NCBI GenBank assembly: GCA_973895155.1
Contig: OZ316892.1
Location: forward strand, 10,974,001-11,038,000
DNA: 64,000 nt
Direction: 5' to 3'
Source: Marsupella aquatica
Lineage: Eukaryota; Marchantiophyta
Shown here: positions 55,440 through 64,000 of the stretch, one piece after another
Layout of the letters: each line of letters begins with the position of its first letter
Position numbering within the stretch: position 1 is the stretch's first letter
Position numbers and translations under genes: made by a program
Notes under the pieces: generated by a model
The model's database searches: none
What the model was told of the DNA's origin: nothing
The model's input: only the letters and a program-made list of their open reading frames with translations

Positions 55440-56730
55440 TTTTCACTCTTGATTAACCAAAGTAACTCTGGCTAGTTTGGAATGACCCAATGGTGGAACC
55501 ATTAAGTGTTGCAAGGACTTGAGGGTAAAATATTAGTTGAGGACTAGTTTTGGTAAGCCATTAAGGGCTCTACACAACATATTTGAAGTTTTGGGTGATT
55601 GGTTGTTATGCAAAACTAGCTCAATACTTGTGCATTACACCAAAGATATTGTTGTGCAAATTGTAGATGTTTTAGTGTAAAAGATGTCATTACCCAAAAG
55701 ATGACACTACATAAAAGATGATATTGCATAAAAGATGCCCTTGTGCAAAAGATGTACAAAACATATCATTGCAGAAAGTATGATGTTGTGCAACGGATGT
55801 TATAGTGGAATAAAATATGTAGGTATATATGCCCTATATGTAAAAGAATGTGTTGCATAAAAGTTACCACTGCGTTCCCCTTTACTCATCCATTGAGCTT
55901 CGAAGGCAGTGTCTTCCCATCCATGTGCCTCCCACTTTCTCCTTGATCATTGCCCCTCCCCATTTCCAGTCTCTTTGACCCCTTCCATGTTTTGCTTCAC
56001 AGTCTTTTGTTGGCATGAAAAAAGTCAAATTTTGGAAAAACAACCATGATAGTGCAGTAGATTAAAAGGCACGGGCCGGATTGTTTGTCATACTTTATGG
56101 GTGCAAAAGTCTCATCATTTTGGTTGGGTTGTTAGTGCTGTAAAATTGTTAGCAACTAGTTTGGTCATTGTTGTTGTTGTTGTCCACTGGTCCTCACTTA
56201 TTTTCTTCCTACCCATAATGCACGAATAAGTAAAGGGTTTTGTTATTGAATTTTGTGAAAGACTAATAATTTTTTATGGAATTTAGGGTCAATCAATTTT
56301 TGAAAATTATACGAAGATTCTAAAAAGAATTCATGTTTAAGAAATCAGTGATTAAAACTTTTACTTATGTTTAATGTGTCTTTCCCCAAAAACTTTGCGC
56401 GTGATATGAGACCCCCTTGGCATGAGGCCCTCGAGGTTATTTTGTGAAAGTGTTGCTATTGAATAGGGAAGGAAAAGGTTGTGCATGGGCACATGCAACG
56501 GGTGTCCATGTATGGTCGCACAATATGAGGGAGTGTTTTTTGATTTATTTAATTTTATTTTATTTGTAGGTGACCATTAATATGTATATTTAAATAATAG
56601 TTTAGATATTTAGATTTTTCCAAAATTTCCAAATTTTCTTTTAATTTTCATTTTGGGCAGATGCGAGCAGGCATTCTGGCAGACATTTGAGGTGGGAGAG
56701 TGTCTAGGTGGATCTGATGGTACCAAAAAA
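55440..56730. other. AT-rich intergenic sequence left of the Mutator-like element
   Basis: Weak reiterations (AAAAGATG(T/A)CATT, about 20-30 base steps) occur at 55670-55800. No gene was seen. Confidence 0.4.
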
Positions 56731-56784
56731 ACTAATTTTTGATAAAGGGCAAGGATTTACTCTCACTTTTTCCTCATTTTGTAA

Positions 56785-56890
56785 AAACAGCTTTTAACTA
56801 CATTTCCACTAAAGTTGTCCAAAATTACAATACTGCCACACTTTTTTTCGTATTTGTAAAAATGCCACGGTTTTGGTATGTGGTTACCTT
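56785..56890 (+). repeat. Left terminal inverted repeat of the MULE
   Basis: It pairs with 62525-62615. Identical blocks include CAGCTTTTAACTACA, CCACTAAAGTTGTCCAAAAT, CAATACTGCCACAC and TTTTTTTCGTATTTGTAAAA. Confidence 0.85.
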
Positions 56891-56899
56891 GGTGAACTC

Positions 56900-58340
56900 G
56901 ATTGCCATGTGTTTCTTCCTGATTCGCTACAATTTCTGTCCAGACTGCATAGGGTTAGAACTTCCATCACGGTAGAGTAGGTGGTTAGTTATGTGCGTGT
57001 TGGTATTGTTTCCGTCAGTCTCCCGCGCGGGGAGACATTTTTGAATCGAGGATGCCATGGACAACGTGACGACTTCAGTTTTCGGTGTGGAACCGGGTGT
57101 GGAACAAATTGACAAAGATTGCAGACATTGTGGCAACTGCGTGGAATGTCATTGAACGCTGAATTTTTTGAGAGAGAACACGAACACGAGAGAATTGAAG
57201 GGACGAAGCGGTGCAAAGCAACATTGCTTACACTTGTGCAAAGGCACAGCAATCGCCCTGTAAGCCGTTCTCCGCAGCTGCAGCTCAATATTTGAATCGA
57301 AGCTCTTCAGGAGTCACAAACATCAGCATTGAACACCAGAACAAAGCAGCGTACAATAGCATTTTCTGTTCGTGTTGTATCCAGGTATAACCATTTCCTG
57401 ACATTGAGTCGGCGTTCTGTGAGCGCAGTGCCTAATATTGTTGCCAATTTTCTGTTGCTGCACTGAATTTGTTTCGTGTGGAGTTCTCAATGTAATGTAT
57501 GGTACAAGAAATTGCAATGTGGGCATTGATCGCTTGAATCTATTTCTCTGTTCTTTCCGTTATGTGTCGAGTGGATTTCTTCATCAACATTAATAGTAGG
57601 CCAATTTCAGTAAAGGCAGATCGAGCCGACAATTGAAGAATAGTGGATACCAGGCATAAGGAATGAACAAATCGCGTTGAGCTATGTAGTGCTTCGAACT
57701 AGTCCTTTCCTTACTCGTGCCCCGTACATTGCCAATCGCTACTGCCAACAATCAAGTCTACATCTGCCAATTTCTATGAGGCACCTTTCTACAGGAAAAC
57801 AAATGAAGTTAACTGGTGCACACTAATGATCATATATGTTCACAAATTTCACCATGCACCATTCAGAAACTTGTTGAGTGATGTACGAGTGGAGGTTCTG
57901 TGAAAATTTCCAGAAATCCAAATATTGGTCTGAAATCCAACAAAATATTTGATTTCCTGAGGGAGAGTGTATACATGTGCCTGTAATCTATTCTAGATTG
58001 GGAAAGAGTGTGTGTATATATATGTTTGTATTCTATTGTGGATCCTTCTTGTGAAGTTCTATTTATGTATGTATGTGAATTTCATGCGAAGTTCTATTAT
58101 AAATGTTTCCTAAGAAGTTCTATTTATTTTTTGTATATATGGAGCATCATGTGTAGTTCTATTTAATTTGTATGTTTCTTGTGAACTTCTATGTATTTTT
58201 GTATTGAGCATGTGCATTTGTACTCTACATCTTTCCTGTGAAGTTCTATTTTGGATCCAAGTCCTATTCTGGATCTTTCGTCTGATTGTTTGTCTGTGAG
58301 ATTCAAATCATACTTGTCTTTGCTTTTGTGCATGCGGACT
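56900..58340. other. MULE 5' region, largely non-coding
   Basis: A 33-codon frame starting MDNVTTSVFGVEPGVEQ at 57055 could be a leader or upstream exon but has no support. At 58040-58260 a degenerate repeat of about 45 bases with GTGAAGTTCTATTTATGTAT-like cores recurs five times, just before the transposase frame. Confidence 0.4.
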
Positions 58341-58362
58341 ACCTTTGGCGGAAAGTGGAGCT

Positions 58363-60425
58363 ATGGTTCAGGGTGCTTTGAGGAAGGGTGACGTTTTTCA
58401 GACTTGGCAAGATGTCAGGCGGGCAATTGTCAAACATGGAGTGTCAACAGAACGGGTCATTACAACATACAAGAAGGATAGTCTACGCTTTCTTGGGAAG
58501 TGCAAAATGTGGTGGCACGAAAACCCAGTCCAAAAATGTCTCTGGTCAATTAGAGTGATTATGAGCTCCAAGACTGAAACTATTACTATCACACAGTTGA
58601 ATGATCACCATAGTTGTTGTGCTGCAGACCATTACACTAGACGCATGCACAATTCCTCAGATTTCTTGGCTACCTTGATCTTTGATATCCTCATAAAAAA
58701 TCGACAGACTCGAGCTTGTTCTTTGAGAGACACTGCTCAGGCTATGTTGCATCCAGATGTTAAGTATCACACAGCACATGCTGCAAAAAAGCGTGCACTT
58801 GTGCGACTGGATGGTGATGAGAAGGATTCCTTCCACCTGATTCCTAGTCATTACCACCACATTATGCAAAGAGACCCTGGTGCTGTGGCAAAGTATGCAG
58901 CACCTGGTGGATCCTTTGAGACTTTGTTTGTGTGCCCTTCAGTTCTCGAAAGGCTTATGCACATTGCAGACCCCTCATTGCCTTAGATGGCACACACACA
59001 AAGTCAGCTTACCCTCAAATGTTATTGGTGGCCACTGTATTAGATGCCAATAACTCTGTTCTCATCTTGTCTTATTGCATGGCTCCATCTGAGAATGAGC
59101 AGTACTGGTTGAGATTTTTGAACCTATTGCATGATGCAATTCCGGAGTTGTCTATTGTTGGTACTGTTTTCATTTCAGACAGAGAGAAGGGGCTTCAGAA
59201 TGCTGTGGATGAGGTTTTCCCAATGGCATTCCATGCATTTTGCACATGGCACTTGGGGAAGAATCTACAAGCCCATTCCAACAAGGCAGCAAGGAAAGCA
59301 TTTGATGGGCTAGTCTATGCTGCCAATGAAGATCAGTTCTTGAGGAGGTTAGATTGTATTGAAGACAATTTTCCAACAGCACATGAGTACATTGTGCACA
59401 CGGCTGATCCTGCTCATTACTCTAGAGCATTCATGCCCTATCCTAGGTACATATGATATTGTATAAGTTGGATTTTTTACCTTCGTCTCAATTTCTTGTG
59501 GTGATTCAACTGCTGCCCAATAATTGAAGATCATTTGTTCTTTGTGACTGTTAGGTGGGGTCATGAGAAGTCTCAACAGGCAGAAAGTACCAATCGAGCA
59601 TTGAAGGCGGAACGCCAGGAAGTGGCATTCAAGCAATCTAACTTTATATGGGACTACATGATGAAGCAATACTATCAGAAGAGGGAGCTTGCAGAATCCC
59701 TCAATACACCATATCCCCCTAATATCATGGCTGTATTGAGGGACCGACATGAGGAAGCATTCCAGCTTGTTGCAGATCCGTCAAGCCCTACTGAGGTTAG
59801 AATTACAGATTCTGAGGGCAGACATTTCCTAGTGACTTTTGAGCCACTTAAGCAATGTTCCTGAGGCGATTGGCAAGATGTGGGTATTCCTTGTAGTCAT
59901 GCTTGGAGAGCCATTACAAGGCTACACCTCCGACATCATGATTTTGTGTCACCATTTTATTCCACAGAATCATTCAGGCACACATATAGTGCTAGCATTC
60001 CGGCTATTTTGAAGGATGACCTACAACCTGATGCCTGGTGCGGGCCACCTTTGAAGAGAAGGAAGCGTGGACGTCCAACTGAGAAACCAAGGCTTAGGTT
60101 CCCAGAGGAGGATGGAGACCGCTTGCCAAGGACATGTGGATTTTGCAAGCAGCGGGGCCATGACAAACGAACCTGTCAGCTTTGGCTAGATTCACTTGGA
60201 GGTGGGCACAACAAGGAAGTAGACGATAATGAACCCCAGGACTTGCACAACACAGATGAGTCGCATGATGAACAAGACAATGACATTATAGATATACAAC
60301 AGTCTGCTCCTTTTATGGAAGAATTGAATGTTGATTCAGTCTCATCCTTATCATGTCCCTTTGAAATGGGATCCTTCAGAGCCCTTCTTGCCAGTTGTTC
60401 CCATGGACACAATATAGAGGCTTAG
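58363..60425 (+). pseudogene. MULE transposase (MURA/FAR1-like), two disabling lesions
   Basis: Segments read 58363-58945, 58945-59446 in another phase, intron 59447-59554 (GT-AG), then 59555-60425. The DDE core is visible. First Asp is in PLIALDGTH, second Asp in FISDREKGL, and the third residue Glu in QQAESTN, with the CxxH motif HAFCTWHLGKN between. C-terminal to it is a SWIM zinc finger (WQDVGIPCSHAW) and a CCHC knuckle (CGFCKQRGHDKRTC). Lesion one is a one-base frameshift near 58940-58950, before the first Asp. Lesion two is TGA at 59862-59864, exactly where the second Cys of the SWIM CxC pair is expected. The N-terminal part resembles the usual FAR1/MULE DNA-binding region. This copy should not make active transposase unless it is corrected or these are sequence errors. 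Confidence 0.85.
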
Positions 60426-61030
60426 AGTCCATCTGTTTCAGACACCCTTCTTACCAGTTTAGGACTTAGTTTGCAGGCTTAGCGTCGAGAGTTTTGCCAG
60501 GGTACTGCCAGAGTTACCTAGACTGATGTATCACAAGAGAGTTTACAAATGTGGAATAAAAGAGTTTTTGTATTCAAGTACAATCATCCAAATAAATTGT
60601 GTCTCAAAACTGAACATTGAATTGAATTGAATCCATTGAATTGAATCGGTTGAATTAAATCCATTGATCGAATCCATTGAATTGAATCCATTGAATGTAG
60701 AGTCTGTACAAGTAAACACTATCCATTCAGATAAAACCAAGCAACATTTACGCATAACATAGTAAGGGCTTCTATATTCCAGCTGCATGGAATCAAACCA
60801 TAATTCAGATCCAAAACAAGCTTCACTCAAGATCCAAAACAAGCATGTTGGAAGCAATGTAGTCACATAGAAAAAGATGTTGTCGATGCCAGTGTACCAT
60901 TGATGTATATTATGCAATATCAAAATACATTGCCTGAAGCTTCAATGAAGCACAAAATACAAAATTGGCTATTGCAAACTTTAGCCACATTGCCACCGGG
61001 ATTGCCACTATGATTCTTGTAAAGGCAATA
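60426..61030. other. Convergent region between the two MULE genes
   Basis: This is the 3' flank of both genes. A minisatellite of 13-14 base units, TTGAATTGAATCCA, occupies 60615-60700. No further frame is supported. Confidence 0.5.
60612..60700. repeat. ATTGAATTGAATCC minisatellite in the MULE
   Basis: Six or seven units of ATTGAATTGAATCC and close variants (GGTTGAATTAAATCC, GATCGAATCC) occur. Confidence 0.8.
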
Positions 61031-61032
61031 AA

Positions 61033-61799
61033 CTATTTGTGATACACCTTTGAGCTCCCAGGCTGGTCATGGAAATAGTAGACACCAAGTAGATTGGAGG
61101 TTGTCGATCTCCAATCTTCAAGATCACAAAGCACCCACTTGTGGGTACCATAGAGGACAAAGCCACTTTTGCCATTGAGCGTCTCCAAGTAGAACAACTC
61201 ATGGACCAAGAGACAGTCAATCTCCTCTCGAAAGCAATAGCATAGATCTCCGTCTCTGAATTTCTTCCCTTCTGTGAATATCTCAGCTGGATTTCCAATC
61301 TGAATCTTCTGCTGCTCACCCAACTTACAGTTGTCAAATCGGAAGACATATGTTCTGCCAATGTTATCACTGTCTTCCACAGACCAAAACTCAAATTGAG
61401 TTAATCGAATCCAAGCCTTCTTCATGTCCATCCGAGTGGATGCTGTAAGCTTCCACTTCCACTTGGGATTGGTTAGGAAGGAATGGTACTCTTCAATATA
61501 GTCCTTCATTGCTTCTGAAGAGAAACAACATGACTCAATGTCATCTGTTACTGGAAACCTACAAAACAAGCAACCACACAAATTTAGACATGAACAAAAC
61601 AGCAAAATGCAGGTGATAGTAAGCTTCTGAATTGTCACATGAAATATGTGCTAAAGAGGTGAGTGGACATATACCTATCCCATTGGGGCCTGAATGCAGG
61701 CTCCACCTGCTTCCGCAAAGACTCCACCATTTCCTTTGCTGGATCAAAGGCTTTCACTTTACCAATCTTGCCCCATCGGGTAGAGGATCCGTCCGTCAT
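61033..61799 (-). CDS. Unknown MULE-encoded protein, two exons, intact
   Basis: Exons 61799-61675 and 61558-61033 join in phase across a 116-base GT-AG intron (donor GTATATG, acceptor TTTTGTAG). They give 216 residues from MTDGSSTRWGKIGKVKAFDP to SSKVYHK. No signal peptide, membrane segment or zinc motif is seen. The protein is soluble-looking and rich in W, F, Y, D and E, with FWSVEDSDNIGRTYVFRFDN and KFRDGDLCYCFREEIDCLLV in the middle. I do not recognise the family. An in-frame upstream exon is possible: a frame ending AALDTAAKE-like at 62136 with a GT donor would join at acceptor 61805. The gene enters from the right terminal repeat and converges on the transposase, as mudrB does in maize MuDR, but no resemblance to mudrB can be claimed. 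It could also be a captured host gene. Confidence 0.7.
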
Positions 61800-61805
61800 T
61801 TTGAT

Positions 61806-62520
61806 CTTTTACAAGCAAACAATGAATCCAAAAAAATTAGCTTGTGTGAGAGAAATTGCTTGCCGGAGAGACAAAATAAGGGGACTATGGGAAGAGTGGA
61901 CTCTGATTCTTCCCAGCATCACATTCATCTACGTCTCATTGACTAGTATCATTCACTATTTAATTGGCGCCGTGGGACACAGGAATACAGCAACAAGAAG
62001 TAACCAAAACATTGAAAACAAACTCTGTTTCTTCAACATCGGTAGCTAGTGGTCACGACAATGTGGACAGTGCCGAAAGCTCCATCATTACCCAAAGCAC
62101 AAGCGGGAACACAAGTGATCGATCATCAGGAATACCTCTTTAGCTGCCGTATCCAATGCTGGCAATGAAGGGACGACTTCAACGGGGGTCAGGTTGTCTA
62201 TGCTAGCTGCCGCTGAAGATGCGACTTCAGCTCCTGCACCCACTTCGATGCTCACGCATCCACTTTGACCTTGGACATACACTTTGGGCTCCGACTTCCA
62301 CTCGCCAAACGCCACTCAACCACGAAGTCCCCCCAACACTGTTTTCAGAATGGAGACTTTTGTCGACAGCCGACTCGGAGAACTTGAGCGCATGGGTTAG
62401 GGTGTGTAGACACTTCCAAGTGATGGATAGCGAGAGGGACAGAGTCGACGGAATGTCCCATACTGGACAGAACCTAACCCATGGTTAAGCTTGTCTGTTG
62501 TACTGTATGTGCACAGTGAA
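61806..62520 (-). other. Upstream region of the MULE accessory gene
   Basis: On -, a frame open from about 62313 to 62088 contains EWKSEPKVYVQGQSG and VASSAAASIDNLTPVEVV. It has a good donor (GAG/GTATTC) at 62136 and no ATG. It might be a 5' exon of the accessory gene. The rest is non-coding. Confidence 0.35.
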
Positions 62521-62524
62521 ACCA

Positions 62525-62615
62525 TGGCAGTTTTACAAATACGAAAAAAAGTGTGGCAGTATTGCAATTTTGGACAACTTTAGTGGCATTGTAGTTAAAA
62601 GCTGTTTGTAAAAAT
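62525..62615 (-). repeat. Right terminal inverted repeat of the MULE
   Basis: This is the reverse complement of the left terminal repeat, at about 90 percent similarity by eye over the central 85 bases. The outermost 30-40 bases of the two ends match poorly. Confidence 0.85.
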
Positions 62616-62644
62616 GACAATACTTTTGGGGGATAGTAGTGTAT

Positions 62645-63100
62645 CATAGTGTTTGATGAGGAGTTGATGTAAAATGGATGTGGAGACATGGAATGAGGGG
62701 TAAGTTAATTGGACATGTACACCCATTCATTATGACATGGTTAAGAAAAATGACGAACATGCATCTATTTTGGTGTGACATATTGCATGGACATTATCTA
62801 ATATTCTAATGCAATCGGACAGAGGTTCTCATTTTTGTCCCACATGATTCTGCACACAAGTGTCCCCACATCCAAGGAATATACAAGTATTCCCACATGC
62901 AAAAAATCTAGATGCTCCAATTAGAAACATCCAATGGCTGAGAATCAAGTTTTCACTTTTGTCCCACATGAGCGTTCACACAAGTGCTCACACATGAAAG
63001 GAATCTAGATGGTCCAATTACACAGATCCAATAGTTTAGAATTTATGGGATGATGTGGATTTTTCACAGAATTTTTACAATTACAAGAGTCTCTAACTAG
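62645..63100. repeat. Right flank of MULE with two-copy repeat (about 120 bp)
   Basis: TTTTTGTCCCACATGA, then CACACAAGTG, AAGGAATNTAGATG and CCAATTA occur at about 62832-62925 and 62955-63022. It is non-coding. Confidence 0.6.
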
Positions 63101-63104
63101 ACCC

Positions 63105-64000
63105 GTAACCAGTATGTGGGTCTAGTTGGGATGTGTTAGTAACATTGAGCTTTAATTTCCAACCATTTTTCTATCAATTGGACTCTACCAAAAGGCAAAA
63201 TTTGTTTGTTCCCAAACAACCATTTTCCTATCAATTGGACTCTACAGAAAGGCAAAATTTGTTTGGTGCCAAAAAAATCAGGAGATTTGTTCCTTTTTTA
63301 TTAATAGAAATGAAATTAAAATTGGGCAAAGTTGTTTTAAATTTTGAGGTCAGCTTGGATCTGTTAGGGTACTAAGATTTTAACAAAGTATGTCAGTATT
63401 GATTGTAAATTTAAAAAGCACAAAACATGATCTCAATGATGAAGTTGGCTTAGTCATCTTTGGTGCACAAGCAAGTTTTGCTTGATTGGTGGGGAATCAC
63501 ACTCCTACAATCCGCTTAGAGTTCTCACACGAAAGTTCAGAAGAATTGCACACAAGGAAGTTCAACAAGGTTGTCACTTCAAGCCAGCTAACACATATTA
63601 ATTGTAATTTTTTCATACACACATGCCTCAAGAAGCCCGAGAGGAAGCTTTGTTTGTATTCACTTCAATGCTGGTATACTTTGTTAAAATCTTAGTATCA
63701 ATGAAGGTCAAAGTCAGGAATAAAACAATGCAAAGCTAACCATTGATTAGTTTTCCAGAGATAGTCACAAATTGGGACACAACTGCCTTCTAAGCGGAAG
63801 AAGCTTTATTTGTGTCTTTGTGAAAGAATTTGTATTTATATTTGGACTTATCTAGTCAATGCATGGATTGCACTACTACAAATACTCTGAATAAGTCCAA
63901 CTTGATTTGAAGGTTCTTGTATGCTCTTGTTGCGTACTACAGCCTTAGGTCAAATGCAAGCTTGAGGGACACCAAAAGGATAGAATTGGATACTTTGTCG
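63105..64000. repeat. Second copy of the 53-55 kb repeat family, rearranged
   Basis: 63110-63200 matches 53330-53420. 63290-63640 matches 54650-55250, direct. 63670-63800 is inverted relative to 54840-54970. 63868-64000 matches 55280-55420. The copy continues beyond the window. Confidence 0.75.

Larger units (their letters stand above)
56745..62640. mobile_element. Mutator-like element (MULE) with MuDR-like convergent genes
   Basis: Long inverted repeats of about 100 bases mark the ends. On the left at about 56789-56875 the order is CAGCTTTTAACTACATTTCC, ACTAAAGTTGTCCAAAATTA and GCCACACTTTTTTTCGTATT. The reverse complement of about 62530-62610 reads the same with few changes. Exact outer borders and the 8-9 base target duplication could not be fixed. 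Inside are a plus-strand MULE transposase gene (58363-60425) entering from the left and a minus-strand gene of unknown function (61799-61033) entering from the right. Non-coding stretches contain tandem repeats (58040-58260, 60615-60700). The element is about 5.9 kb. Confidence 0.8.

Noticed and set aside
61559-61638. Extended N-terminus MTIQKLTITCILLFC for the MULE accessory gene (a signal-peptide-like start)
   Set aside because: This part is the intron. Splicing at 61675/61558 gives a continuous frame with a good start at 61799 and consensus GT-AG sites.

Overview
The window is nuclear DNA of a land plant. It holds four recognisable intron-containing, plant-type nuclear genes in 64 kb of otherwise repeat-rich, mostly A+T-rich sequence. 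Introns are canonical GT-AG and mostly short (about 100 to 500 bp). The genes best match plant families: a HEI10-type meiotic RING protein, a peroxisomal copper amine oxidase ending in SKL, an MFAP1 spliceosome protein and a COX7C-like mitochondrial subunit. Short introns in a repeat-rich setting would fit a seedless plant such as a lycophyte or bryophyte, but this is inference. No prokaryotic or organellar gene set is present.

Layout. Positions 1-13.7 kb carry no confident host gene. They hold a small terminal-inverted-repeat element (1.77-2.32 kb), two tRNA-derived SINEs (5.3 and 6.0 kb), a rearranged Copia element with two LTRs in inverted orientation (6.65-7.94 kb), a minus-strand LINE remnant (10.7-11.6 kb) and two fold-back sequences. 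HEI10 lies on + at 13.8-16.2 kb behind a tandem-repeat array. A 12-exon copper amine oxidase lies on - at 17.7-23.2 kb, with a five-copy array of about 115 bp at 24.6-25.2 kb upstream. From 25.4 to 43.5 kb there are dispersed repeats, a PIF/Harbinger-like element with a nested solo LTR (26.2-27.3 kb), a retroelement-type ORF split by one TGA (35.0-36.7 kb), and a short MULE-derived MITE (39.5 kb). A COX7C-like gene lies on - at 43.6-45.1 kb and MFAP1 on - at 50.4-52.6 kb. A Mutator-like element (about 56.7-62.6 kb) lies between degenerate repeats of one family at 53.3-55.4 and 63.1-64.0 kb.

Most interesting points. (1) The Mutator-like element is built like maize MuDR. A transposase gene runs in from the left end, and an intact two-exon gene of unknown function (216 codons) runs in from the right end on the opposite strand. 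The transposase is broken by a frameshift and by a stop codon at a SWIM-finger cysteine. (2) The Copia insertion has two LTRs in inverted orientation, so both outer ends are U5 ends. The whole unit is flanked by a TTTTC target duplication, which implies that an aberrant palindromic cDNA was integrated. (3) A roughly 90 bp module recurs upstream of both HEI10 and MFAP1 in the same orientation relative to transcription.

How the genes relate. The four host genes act in unrelated processes: crossover control, peroxisomal polyamine oxidation, splicing and respiration. They look like independent neighbours. No operon, CRISPR array, intact tRNA or rRNA gene was seen.
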